Origin: Amoebophrya sp. A120
Lineage: Eukaryota > Sar > Dinophyceae > Syndiniales > Amoebophryaceae
DNA length: 64,000 nt
NCBI GenBank assembly: GCA_905178155.1
Contig: CAJINV010000021.1
Span: forward strand, 731,530 to 795,529
Direction of reading: 5' to 3'
Within the stretch, counting starts at the first letter, position 1; every line of letters starts with the position of its first letter. Both the position numbers and the translations under genes were made by a program. Of the stretch, positions 46,696 through 56,590 are shown piece by piece. The notes under the pieces were generated by a model. It ran no database searches. It saw only the letters and a list, made by a program, of their open reading frames with translations, and was not told where the DNA came from.

Positions 46696-49600
46696 TCAAA
46701 GCTCCTCGGCGTCTTCCCTAATATTATGGTGGCCTTTGTCTTTGTCCTTTTTGCCTTTCTCTTTCTTCTTTGCCAAGAATTGGCGCTGGCCCTTTAGTAG
46801 TCGTGCGAGGAGAACGCTCATCTGGTGCGTCTTCGGGTCGACCTTTTCGTAGAAGTCGTTCTGCCCCGCGTTCATGGAAACTTTGAAGAAGTGCGCCTTT
46901 TGCACCGCCAGCTGCTCCATTAGATCCGCGAGCGTCGGCGTGCGTTCGCCATCCAGCCCCTTGGCCGCAATTGCTCGGTCTTTATCCGACAACTTCTCCG
47001 AACCGGGAATTTCCAGTGAGCCTAGTTTTTCCGCAAGTTTCCTCGCCCGCTGCTTCTCAAACCCCGTGTCCACGAGCGCATTTTCCGCTTCCGTGATCAT
47101 CTGTGGGGGTGTTTCGATGATGATCTTGTCTTTTTTCTCCTTTTTCTCCTTCTTTTCCTTCTTCTTTTTCCGGTCCTTGTGCCCCGGGCCCATGTTCTCG
47201 TAGTCCTCTTCGGAGCCCATAATTTTATTCTTATCGTCTTCTGTGTCACTGTCGGTCGTGCGCGTGGTATTACTGGGGCTCGGCGGTCGCGGCCCAGGTA
47301 CGGCAGGTACGGGTGGTGTGCTTTGCTTGCTTGTTTTTTTCCTGGCGCTGTCGGTTATTTGCTTATTTTCTTTGTCCGACTTCTCCTTATCGCTGGGGCC
47401 CTCTGGTGTCTCTTCTCCTTGGCCTGGCGCTGGCGCTGGGGCTGGCACAGCAGGAACTACGCCAGGAACGGGTGGGTCTTGTTTCTTCTTTACTTTTTTC
47501 TTGGGTTTTGTCTTCGCGTCTGGGTGGTGCCCCAGTGGATTCAAAAGCATGTTGTTCGCTCCCAAGTCGGTCAGGGGAACCACCTTGGGCGCGCTACCCG
47601 TTTTATTTTCGGGAAGAAGTGGGTGTGGTTTGGGCTTCAGCGTCGCTAACGCGACGGCCGGCAGAATCGGAGGAAGATGTTTCTTCGAAGCGCTGTTATA
47701 TGATGTTACCTCTCCATCCCCAGCATTTGTGTCCGAAGCGAACCGGCGCTCGAGGTGGAGGGTTTGGTTCACCGCGGGTGAGAAATCTTTCGATTCGATT
47801 TCGCTATGCACGGAAAACAGCGTCTGTTCGGTATCGCGGCTGCGCCCGCCGGAGGTCATCATTTTTTCCGCAGCGGAAGCGTGTATATGTACTACTTGCT
47901 GTTGTTCCTGTTGCTCGATGCTGCGATCTTGCGTTGCTGCTCCAGCAGGAGCTGGCACTTCCACCACTTGCACGACCCCTTCTTCCGTCTTTTTCATGAG
48001 TGCTTCCGCCTGCTCAAGTTTCAGTTTATTCACCTGGTCTACCTCCGCATTCTCCACCTGCTGCTGCGCACCACCAACAGCTCCCCCCGGCGGCGGGTCG
48101 ACACCTCTGCTTGACCTGTTGGCCCCCGGCTGCATAGTTTTATTTCCCGTCCGATTAATTCCTCTTGCTGACCCCTCCATCGACAACGCGGGAGCACCTT
48201 TGTTGGGCAGCCCCACGAGGGTCCCGGGTAACCAAGACGCTTGGTAAGTCTGCGTTGCGTCGGATGGCGGGCCACAGCAGCATGGGCAGCACGTACTGGA
48301 AGATGAACTCGACGCGATTTGCTCGCCTTGTGCTCCTTTTGTCGTCGTGCCCGGCGCACCATCCACCGTTCCTGCCTCCTCCCCGTCCTCCTCTGCTATG
48401 GTTCCGAGCTGTATACGCACGTCCTTTTGCCGCTTCGGGGGCATGTGCGGCAAAAACGCTTCCAGCACCGAGGCGCGCTCGACCTCGCCGAACAATTCCG
48501 GCACCTTGCTCAAGGGGCTCAAGTCGATCGAAATCCGCGACCCCCGTCCGCCGTCGGCACTCGGTCCCCTTGTGGGGTCGTAGTAGATGCGGTCTGCGGT
48601 GCCACGCTTCTTCGTGACCATGAACCGACCCCAGACATCGTCCGCGGGCCCCGCCTCCGCCTGCATCCGTCGCAAAAGTAGGACATCCGGCTCGCTCAAC
48701 CCGAGTGTCTCTATGTCCCCCTCGTCGAAGCGCAGGAGCAGCGCGGCCGGGGGCGTTTGTTCACCGGCGGGGACAACAGCCTGTTGACCTCCTGCTCCCC
48801 CCGCGAAGGGAGTAGACAAAGCCGCCGCAGCCGCTGCAGTTGTTGACGAGTTCTTTTTTGCACCATCCTGCGTAGCCCTTGTAGTCGCACCTCCTCCCGT
48901 AGAGGTTTTATCCACTTGTCCCAGCACGAGGCGGCGAACCAACGCTTGCGCGATGTCGCCGGAAATTCCCAGCGTCTCCCAGGTGATTACCGTGCCCGCC
49001 ACGAACGCGGCTTGCACTTCCGGGATCATCTCGGCCGGGCTCTTGGGCGCCGCGCCGAGCAGTAGCTCGGCGTCGTGGTGGATTCGCTTTGCGAGCCGCT
49101 TGCCCGAGTCCTCATCGAACCCGTCTTTGATCAATATCTGCTCTGTTAGGTCGAGCTCAGGACTCTGCAACGGAGATGATGCTTGCAGTTGGTCCCCCGC
49201 GGGAGCAGCCTTGCTCGTACTGGCCGCACCGGAAGTGGCCGCTCGCGCCCCTGTCCCCTGCCCCCGTTCCGACGTCTTTTTAGTTGAGGACTTTTTCGAC
49301 AGTCGGGCCTTCTCCAGCAGCTTCTTCGCGAGCTTCCCCGCGCCGGGCGGGGAGAAGCCTTGCGTGACCAGTGCTTTCTCCGTTTCGGCCAAAGCGATTG
49401 ATTTCTCCGCGGTTTCGAGCTGTTGCTCCAGTAGATCCTGCTTGCCGTACTTTTTCTGCACTAAATTCCGCATAAAAATCCGCAATCTCCCCACGTGCTC
49501 CGGCTCATTGTCTACGCTGAAGTCGAAGCCAAGTAGAGACATGGCCTTCTGATCCGATTCCGTGATAGGTTTCTCTAAGTCCGCGGTATCGGATATCTCC

Positions 49601-52600
49601 GCGTTTGACACCTGAGCGGCGACCTTAGACGCGTACGAAGCAGAGAGCCCGGCTGATAGAAACGCCGTTTCTGCGGCTTCGAAGCCAAGCAGAAAGGTGC
49701 GGAAACTCGGGTGCTTCTCGCAGTGGCCCTGCAATAACGCGCGCATGCGGCCTACTTTGAGTGGGAAGTCCGCGGCGGAGAGCCGCAGCTCGAGGCGTGC
49801 GAGCGTACGGAGTAAATCGTGGTCGGCCTGGGTGTCGGATTGGATTAAAATTTCTTCATTGCCAATACCCTCCTGACAGACTTGCTCCGCGACCTTGAGG
49901 GCATAGGTAGTGGTTAATCCCAAGGCCACCGCAGCCGTTTCAGCCGTGTGCAGATCTAGGGAGAACATCGAGATCTTCCCGTTGTTGTCGGGCCCGCCCT
50001 TGTTCATCTTTCGCGCTCGGGTTGTACCAGCAGGCGTCAACGCTGTCTTATCGTCTGTCTCCGCTTCTGACGACGCGGCGATTGAGCTGACTGTTAGGGG
50101 ATTCTGATTATTTCTATTGTGCGAATAATGATCGTAGTTGTTAGTCTTAGTGCCCCCATTATTACCTCCGTAGTAGTACAAATCATCGTCGTCGTCGAGT
50201 TCGGCAGAAAAATGGAACACGAGCAGCAACACGGCAAACGCGAGAAATATCGCCCCGCCAACGCCCAACCCGATAAAAACGCCGGTTAACGCGGAGGCTT
50301 CGCCTTCGGAACCTGATGTTCCTTCCGTGCTGGGGTCGATCACCTGCTCACTGTTCGAGCTATCGGGGTCCAGGTAACAGCAGAAGTCCGTGCATAGTAC
50401 GGTAAGTAACGCGGTCGCTTGCGCCGGGGTCGCTTCTGCAAAATTGGTCGCCGTGTAGGGGCAAATACGTCCATCTACCCCCGGGTTCACTGTCCGGGGA
50501 ACCTGCCAGGTCTGCCCGTTGCTGGCCTCCACCAGTTTCGGCGGTGCCGACGCGCAGAGGTTTTCGCTGCACACCGCGTACGGTTCTTCTTTGCGGTTTT
50601 CCAAAAAGGCCTTCGCCTCGGGGTCGCAACAGCTCCCGTTACAGAAGCTCACCGTGGCATACGAGACCACGTTAGTGACATCGTCAACAGCGGTAGTGCA
50701 CGAATCGGATGACCGCTTTATTGGGGCGTCGAAATTCGGTTGCGCGACTTCTTGCGCTGTGGTACCACTAGTAGTGCCTTCGGCCGCAGAAGTTGATGTG
50801 CCTCCGACTGTCGCGGCCGTGGTGCTAAACAAAACCGCGTCTTCAGGAGTGACCGGGCAGGTCCACTTGATTCCGATATCTAACGCGGAGCAGATGGAAT
50901 CGCACCGCGAGTGGCAGCAGATCTCGCCGCAATCCTCTGTGACATCAAAACCGGTCGCCCCGCAGCTTTGACCGTCCATCTCCGGCTTGACAGAGCGCCA
51001 CAGCAGGATTTGATCGGCGCCAGGAGTCGCGCTAGTGTCCAACGTCAACGGGAAGACGAGACTACTGCAAAAGGCCTCGCTGCAGGTTATCATTGCTGTC
51101 GTGCCACCACCACCTGCAGATTGTTCTCCTTGCGCGGACGACGGGAGTGTTGTCGAAGATGTGTTTGTCGTGTCTGAAAACTCTATTGACTCTCCCCCTT
51201 CTCCGGCCCCGCCAGCAATAGCGGGACGAGCGGCCGTTGTTGCAGCTATCAACGTAGTTGCACTCAAGCAACATTGGTCTGCGCAGTAGGACACACTGTC
51301 CTGCGCTATCCGCGCTTCCGTCCACGCTGATGGTAACGACTCAGTGCGGCACTGCCGCGAGTCCGCGTTCTCGGGGTCGTAGCCCTCTTCCGTCCCCACG
51401 AGCGGCCTAACCTCTTCGCAAAACGATTTCTCGCATTCAAACTCGCAACACCAATCTGCGCACTGGCGCGCAAACGCTTTCTTCTCCTCTTGCGTAGAAA
51501 CGCTGCCGGGGGCTGCGAACGCACACTGCGACCCGTCTCGGTCCGCGCGCACGCTGCGGAGGAACTTGCTTCCACTGTCGGTTTCGAGCTCCTTTTTTTC
51601 ACAAAAACTCGCACTGCAGGTCTTCGTGTAGAGGTGAAAGGGGCAGTTCATGAACTCCATCTCCCGAACGGCGGCACAGGAATGCTCGGTGAAGCGCTGC
51701 TCGCCGTGTCTATGGTCGCAGTGCTTGCCCAGCCTGCGTTTTGGGTCGGTAACCTTGAAGACTTCGATGGTGAATACGGATTCCTGACTGGAGGAAGAGT
51801 CACAGCTGCACCCGTGCGGCTCGTTTTTGTTGTGGCCGGGGTAGTCCACCCAGGCTCCGAGACAGTCCCTGTCCTCGAGCCCGCACGTTCGCAAACCACC
51901 TTTCAGTGCCTCATAGTAACCGTGGGTGTTAAAGTAGCAGTCTTCCGGAGATTCCACGCAGCAATGGTCCAAACCGCCACAGCCTTTGTCAGCTCCACAC
52001 ATCACGGGCGTCAGCATAGGACACAATCTTCTGCTGGACTGGTACGTGTTGTAGCAACAGTGCTCTTCGTGCTGGTTCCAAATAGATCCAGTTTTGGTTG
52101 CAATGCACCTTTGCCACGGGTCGTCCGCGAAGCCAGTCTGTCTATTGCATACGTATTCCTTCGCGGTCTCCGAGATCCAGTTTCCGGTTTCAAACGCCCA
52201 GGGACACTCGACTTTTCTAGCCTCGCAGGCCTTATCGCTAGGACAAATGCGCAAAACGTGATGGTTGCCGGCGCACGACATGTCCAACGCTTCTTCATTC
52301 GCATTCCCTGTGGCGGCCCGTGCCCACACCAACTCGTGCGCGACGCAATCGTCCTCGGCGCGCTCGATCGACAATGTGTGCTTCGCTCCGCTCGTGGTAC
52401 AGCCTTGCGCAGATCCTTCTTCTAGGAACCCCGCCTGTGATTCGTTCGACTCGTTTACGACGTAGCTGCCAACGGTGAGAGGCCATTGGACCTGCGTGCC
52501 GTCTGCGTTGTAACTCAACATAGAGTCCAGCGACGGTGTCCCACGCTGGGTGATGAGATAAGTGCTGGCGGCAGTCGCTGGTGGCAGCTCCAGCGCCGCG

Positions 52601-53964
52601 CCCGACGCGCTGATTTTTTCGACCTCTATGTAAACCCTCTGCCACTGGTTGCCCTGAGCGTCTAGCGGCCACTCGCGCCGTACGTAGGGGGCGTACACCT
52701 CATCGAGGGGCGAATTGTGGAATACACCGGAAACGAGAGGCGTGACCGGCATGCAGGCGAGTAGCTCCATCGTTTCGGCCCGACTTGGGGAGGTAGGTGC
52801 TTCTGACATCGCCGCTAGTGAGGATGAGGACACCAGGGCTGGTGCTTCTGAAGGGTGGGCTGGCGCTTCCGCTTCAGAGGACCCTTGCTTTTGGTCCAGC
52901 TCCAGGTCATTTCTCTCCTCGTCTATTCTAGGGGCGCCTTTATGCTGCAACGGAGGTGGTGGTAGCTCCTGGAGGGATGAACGGGACGCCCCTTCTACTG
53001 GTTCACCAGCGCCGTTGTCCGAGGGGCTGCAGCATGAATCCAAAAGATCAGGTAGTGCTGTTTGCTCTTGCTGTAGAGGAGCAGATGCTCCTGCGCCTAT
53101 AGCTCCAACGCCGTCGTCCAGCTTCGCCTGTAAGTGTAATGCACTACTTCTACTCGTGCTGGTCGTGGTTGCTCGCTGTCCGCTGCGGTTCTGCGCATGG
53201 TGTATTTCTAGTTTTGCCTCAGCCTCTGCCACCTCCAGGAACAGTGGTGTTGTTCCAGACGTATCGTTGTCTTGGGATGAAGCGCCGTCGTGGTCTTCAC
53301 CAACACCATGTTGGCGTGAATCTAGATCTACTGAATCAATATCAGGAGCATGAAGTGCTGCCTCCTCGTCTAGTGCAGGGTCTGGGTCAGGATGTCGCTT
53401 TATTTTCACCTGTCGCATTCTACCTGTATCGCCCTCGACGTGCGGATGTTCTTGATTAACCTCGTTTGTTTCAGCCAGAGATGTTGTTGCTGTTGCACCA
53501 CTAGTTGTACCTGCTGGTTCTTGTGCGCCACGAATATCCGCCAGCATCACTACAGCTGGAGGGGTTTTTCTCTGTCTATCTCCAGATCCTGCTCTCACCG
53601 CCGGCTCCTGCCCCACGTTCACCTCCACGGTTGGCCCCCACTGAGTAGGCGTTATTCTGGTCTCTTCACCTCCTGACGGCTCGGGTTTTGTTCGCGTTCC
53701 TGGTTCTACTTTACCGACGACGACCCTGGTCTTTCTTGCCGAGGTCGTGGTCTTCATGCGCCGGACCGTAATCGCCTCCACAAGCGGCCAGATCTGGCAC
53801 AAAAATAGTTTTTGGGCGAGGATAAGAAACACCAGGTGAGCGCTTGATGATGTACGGAAGGAGGAGCGCCTTCTGCCGGGTTGGAAGACCGACCGCATTT
53901 CTTGCCCGTTCATTCCCCGTGCAACACCAAATGACCACTTCGACATCACTCTTTCTGTCTGCAT
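46696..53964 (-). CDS. large single-pass Cys-rich membrane protein with repeated cytoplasmic helical motif
   Basis: Single uninterrupted frame, 2422 aa. A hydrophobic stretch near residues 42-62 (HLVFLILAQKLFLCQIWPLV) suggests a signal peptide or anchor, so the true start may be a later ATG. After a low-complexity stretch come about 650 residues with many Cys, including a recurrent module: C-x3-FC or C-x3-LC, later R-x4-DGxxC, then a C-x2-[WIF]CC close (examples CSASFCEKK ... CADWCCEFEC; CSEAFCSS ... CGEICCHSRC; CSENLCAS ... CTDFCCYLD). A single TM helix follows at about 1225-1250 (GVFIGLGVGGAIFLAFAVLL), then an acidic patch and a ~1170-residue tail. The tail carries at least five copies of a helical motif like AExALVxxGFxxxxAxKLAxK. 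Pro/Lys-rich linkers dominate the end. A receptor or adhesion role is inferred from the layout; no named family was recognised. No intron over 7.3 kb. Confidence 0.78.
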   Translation of the reverse strand: MQTERVMSKWSFGVARGMNGQEMRSVFQPGRRRSSFRTSSSAHLVFLILAQKLFLCQIWPLVEAITVRRMKTTTSARKTRVVVGKVEPGTRTKPEPSGGEETRITPTQWGPTVEVNVGQEPAVRAGSGDRQRKTPPAVVMLADIRGAQEPAGTTSGATATTSLAETNEVNQEHPHVEGDTGRMRQVKIKRHPDPDPALDEEAALHAPDIDSVDLDSRQHGVGEDHDGASSQDNDTSGTTPLFLEVAEAEAKLEIHHAQNRSGQRATTTSTSRSSALHLQAKLDDGVGAIGAGASAPLQQEQTALPDLLDSCCSPSDNGAGEPVEGASRSSLQELPPPPLQHKGAPRIDEERNDLELDQKQGSSEAEAPAHPSEAPALVSSSSLAAMSEAPTSPSRAETMELLACMPVTPLVSGVFHNSPLDEVYAPYVRREWPLDAQGNQWQRVYIEVEKISASGAALELPPATAASTYLITQRGTPSLDSMLSYNADGTQVQWPLTVGSYVVNESNESQAGFLEEGSAQGCTTSGAKHTLSIERAEDDCVAHELVWARAATGNANEEALDMSCAGNHHVLRICPSDKACEARKVECPWAFETGNWISETAKEYVCNRQTGFADDPWQRCIATKTGSIWNQHEEHCCYNTYQSSRRLCPMLTPVMCGADKGCGGLDHCCVESPEDCYFNTHGYYEALKGGLRTCGLEDRDCLGAWVDYPGHNKNEPHGCSCDSSSSQESVFTIEVFKVTDPKRRLGKHCDHRHGEQRFTEHSCAAVREMEFMNCPFHLYTKTCSASFCEKKELETDSGSKFLRSVRADRDGSQCAFAAPGSVSTQEEKKAFARQCADWCCEFECEKSFCEEVRPLVGTEEGYDPENADSRQCRTESLPSAWTEARIAQDSVSYCADQCCLSATTLIAATTAARPAIAGGAGEGGESIEFSDTTNTSSTTLPSSAQGEQSAGGGGTTAMITCSEAFCSSLVFPLTLDTSATPGADQILLWRSVKPEMDGQSCGATGFDVTEDCGEICCHSRCDSICSALDIGIKWTCPVTPEDAVLFSTTAATVGGTSTSAAEGTTSGTTAQEVAQPNFDAPIKRSSDSCTTAVDDVTNVVSYATVSFCNGSCCDPEAKAFLENRKEEPYAVCSENLCASAPPKLVEASNGQTWQVPRTVNPGVDGRICPYTATNFAEATPAQATALLTVLCTDFCCYLDPDSSNSEQVIDPSTEGTSGSEGEASALTGVFIGLGVGGAIFLAFAVLLLVFHFSAELDDDDDLYYYGGNNGGTKTNNYDHYSHNRNNQNPLTVSSIAASSEAETDDKTALTPAGTTRARKMNKGGPDNNGKISMFSLDLHTAETAAVALGLTTTYALKVAEQVCQEGIGNEEILIQSDTQADHDLLRTLARLELRLSAADFPLKVGRMRALLQGHCEKHPSFRTFLLGFEAAETAFLSAGLSASYASKVAAQVSNAEISDTADLEKPITESDQKAMSLLGFDFSVDNEPEHVGRLRIFMRNLVQKKYGKQDLLEQQLETAEKSIALAETEKALVTQGFSPPGAGKLAKKLLEKARLSKKSSTKKTSERGQGTGARAATSGAASTSKAAPAGDQLQASSPLQSPELDLTEQILIKDGFDEDSGKRLAKRIHHDAELLLGAAPKSPAEMIPEVQAAFVAGTVITWETLGISGDIAQALVRRLVLGQVDKTSTGGGATTRATQDGAKKNSSTTAAAAAALSTPFAGGAGGQQAVVPAGEQTPPAALLLRFDEGDIETLGLSEPDVLLLRRMQAEAGPADDVWGRFMVTKKRGTADRIYYDPTRGPSADGGRGSRISIDLSPLSKVPELFGEVERASVLEAFLPHMPPKRQKDVRIQLGTIAEEDGEEAGTVDGAPGTTTKGAQGEQIASSSSSSTCCPCCCGPPSDATQTYQASWLPGTLVGLPNKGAPALSMEGSARGINRTGNKTMQPGANRSSRGVDPPPGGAVGGAQQQVENAEVDQVNKLKLEQAEALMKKTEEGVVQVVEVPAPAGAATQDRSIEQQEQQQVVHIHASAAEKMMTSGGRSRDTEQTLFSVHSEIESKDFSPAVNQTLHLERRFASDTNAGDGEVTSYNSASKKHLPPILPAVALATLKPKPHPLLPENKTGSAPKVVPLTDLGANNMLLNPLGHHPDAKTKPKKKVKKKQDPPVPGVVPAVPAPAPAPGQGEETPEGPSDKEKSDKENKQITDSARKKTSKQSTPPVPAVPGPRPPSPSNTTRTTDSDTEDDKNKIMGSEEDYENMGPGHKDRKKKKEKKEKKEKKDKIIIETPPQMITEAENALVDTGFEKQRARKLAEKLGSLEIPGSEKLSDKDRAIAAKGLDGERTPTLADLMEQLAVQKAHFFKVSMNAGQNDFYEKVDPKTHQMSVLLARLLKGQRQFLAKKKEKGKKDKDKGHHNIREDAEEL

Positions 53965-54821
53965 TGAAACAACGCAATGCTAATAGAAGATGTCAAGACC
54001 TACTTCCTTGCTCCTATCAATTTCCAGCTTCATCTTCACACTTTTGCTTCATGTTGTTCTTTTCGCAATGATCGTATGGAGCACAACATGGACGCCACAG
54101 GCGCCATAGTACCGTAGGTGTACGTGGTTCGATTTCTATCGGCAGGTTGTGGCACGTGTAGTTAGGGTTAGGAGAATAAGAAGGAGAAGAAAAGTATTTA
54201 GCTACTTCGTGAATCTAGTCTATGGGGGTTCGGCGGGTGGCCGATAGAAAGCACTATTGTAACACTTCATTTCGCAGGGCAATTCATGGGTGCTAGGGGG
54301 GTCATATTATGGGAAATAACTGTAAAACAGAAAGAAGTGAGTAGTTGTGCTAGGGTTCAAAGAGACGGCGCACAGCGTCACTGAGAATACTCACAGCACG
54401 ATGTTGAGATCGACTTAGGACGAAAATGTTTGGACGAGGACGATGAAACACGACGAAACGACCAACAGCACGAAACAACTACGACGACGCAAGAAGTACG
54501 AAACAGATGTTCTTAGTAGGACGATAATCAAAAAACGAACGAACGACAACGTATGGCAAGCATTCGATTTTGAATTTTACTTTTGCTTTTCTTGCACGAA
54601 CAGGCTTCGATCGAGCCGCAGCACCGAACACCAACACTTTAGCTACAAATACGAAACAAAGTTGTTGTAGCAGCCAGGCAAGCCTGATTTATTGAAAGAC
54701 AGTGCTGAAAAATGAGCACCTGTGGAAACGTTCGACCACGACCAACAAGGCCTCCCTGAAGATGGTCATTCTTTTGTCCTGTTATAGCAATGCTGCATGG
54801 AAGTCGTGTTGTTAGTGCCTC
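53965..54821. other. intergenic sequence
   Basis: No gene supported; short open frames lack domains. Confidence 0.45.
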
Positions 54822-55286
54822 CTATCTTTTCAGGGTGGTGGAACGCCTATCGCTAATATCCTCGTCCCCGGACGAGATGAATTCCTCCATCACCGCCCGA
54901 TATTCCTCTACCGTAACCACATAGTTTCTCGGAAAATAGCCTTTCCTGGCCGGGCTTTGCAGCAAATTTCCCAGCAACCAATCGGACCCATCGTCGTACA
55001 AGACTTTTACAACCTGCCCCGGCACCAAAGGCAGCGGGCGCTGCCGCTCGAAAGGCCAGTTGGGTAGTGTGCTGGGATCGAAGCAATACACTGCGACGAA
55101 GGTTAAATGCTCGTCGCGAGGACCTGTTGAGGGCGTGGAACTAGAAGGAGACTCGTATTGTGCTACGTAATTATGCGCTTGGTTGCTTGAGAACTGGCGG
55201 CTTTCGGCTTTTGCCTGTGCTGGTCCTCGGACGCCGCTGAGACCGAAGTCGGCGACCTTCTCCCCCTTTATTTTAGTTTTTGTCAT
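54822..55286 (-). CDS. small SH3-domain protein
   Basis: 154 aa from the ATG at 55286 (MTKTKIKGEK); the frame stays open to an ATG at 55499 (225 aa), but that extension looks non-coding. One SH3 domain lies at about 62-125: VAVYCFDP, a short insert with WPFERQRPLPLV, DDGSDWLLG and KGYFPRNYV. These are the ALYDF, acidic RT/n-Src, W and P-x-NY landmarks for binding Pro-rich peptides. It is closely similar in sequence and in the unusual WPF[EK]RQ[RK]PLPLV insert to the N-terminal SH3 of the giant protein at 45244, so the two are paralogous domains. The C-terminus is acidic then Arg/Lys-rich. No introns. Confidence 0.8.
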   Translation of the reverse strand: MTKTKIKGEKVADFGLSGVRGPAQAKAESRQFSSNQAHNYVAQYESPSSSTPSTGPRDEHLTFVAVYCFDPSTLPNWPFERQRPLPLVPGQVVKVLYDDGSDWLLGNLLQSPARKGYFPRNYVVTVEEYRAVMEEFISSGDEDISDRRSTTLKR

Positions 55287-55499
55287 GATTGCGTCCAATG
55301 AGAATGACACCCTTGACACAGCAATGACACCACTTGTCGGATAAAATATCAGCCCAAAAGAAATCCCAATCGAGTCGAAAATTGTTACTGGAATGGAAGT
55401 ACAAGCCAGCGGCGATAGTGACAAGGAGACGACGTCTGCTTCATAGTTCATGTCGACAGAGATAGAAGGGTCGTGGGGTCCTGTTACTTGGTTGGTCAC

Positions 55500-56590
55500 G
55501 AAAAGGGTGGGATCGAGATCCTTCTAGTGGTAATTGTTAGTGCAACTGCTGATCTTCCCTGCTCACGAGCACAGCGCACACATCGGCTCTACGGTTGCAG
55601 GACGACCGATCTTTGGCAGGGTGTTACGACTGATGTCATCCGCTATGCTGCATCCTAGCAACAGAGTGTCGAGTCTTCTTGCGCTCGTGGCTCCTCGTTG
55701 AGGCTCGTCGTCATCAAACGGATCACGTTGTGCAATAGTAACAGAGTGATCCCAGGAAACAGAGACCGAAATTACCGAATGGCTTCATCAGTATGACCAG
55801 TGAATCATAGGTCCTGCTCTGGAAAGCGAATACTCGGACAGGAAACAAAGACGAGATCATTTTGACTTCTACTTGTCCCGAAAGCAGCGTGAAAGAATAC
55901 TGGACCAGAGAATCGTGCGGGACTTGTCTTTTTTTTTCTTTTTTTTGATGAAACAATACTTGGTGTACAGTTTGAGAATAACAATAAATTCTTTTCAGTT
56001 CCTGATCCTGTTCGTGATCCCCGCTTGTACTTTCTCCTCGTCGAGCCTTTGTTTCGTCGATTTCCCGCTGTTGTTCGTATGTCATCCCGTCACGTTGTCC
56101 ATGTATCGTGCATTTACTAGTATACCACCTGCTTCACGATTGTTGGTACATGTGCATTTTGATTTTGGCTGGGACGAGTAGACGAGAAAAAGGCGGGGAA
56201 ACAGATCTTCGCGGAGCAGCAGCTCCCGAGGAGTTTCTTTCGTCTGAGCCCTGAAAAAACTCGACCTACTGCTACTACCGAAACTTGTTGTGTATCAGCT
56301 ACATTAACATTCATTCGTAAATAAACTCACCAGTCAAGAAAAAGCTAGATTAAATCAGGAAAGAGTTGTTAGATTTTGGTTTCATTGAGATGCTACATTT
56401 TGAGAAGTTTAAGTTCTTCATTTTCTTGCGCTAATCGATATACTGTGTGCTGCTCTCATCTTCATCAACACTACAGCATTTATCGATTGTGGCACTTCTA
56501 AAGACAGTCATTCTGAAAACCACTAAGAGACCATACAGTTTGAACATTTACTACTACTTTCAAAATTTTCGTTTCCGCCACGATTCATTT
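55500..56590. other. intergenic sequence
   Basis: About 1.1 kb with no gene that I can support. A 120-codon minus-strand frame (55723-56085) has no domain and is not called. T-rich run near 55930. Confidence 0.45.

Noticed and set aside
47243-48247. Plus-strand open frame of 334 codons
   Set aside because: Antisense to the low-complexity tail of the 2422-aa protein; no domain.
55723-56085. 120-codon minus-strand frame
   Set aside because: Homopolymer-containing sequence, no domain, no supporting context.
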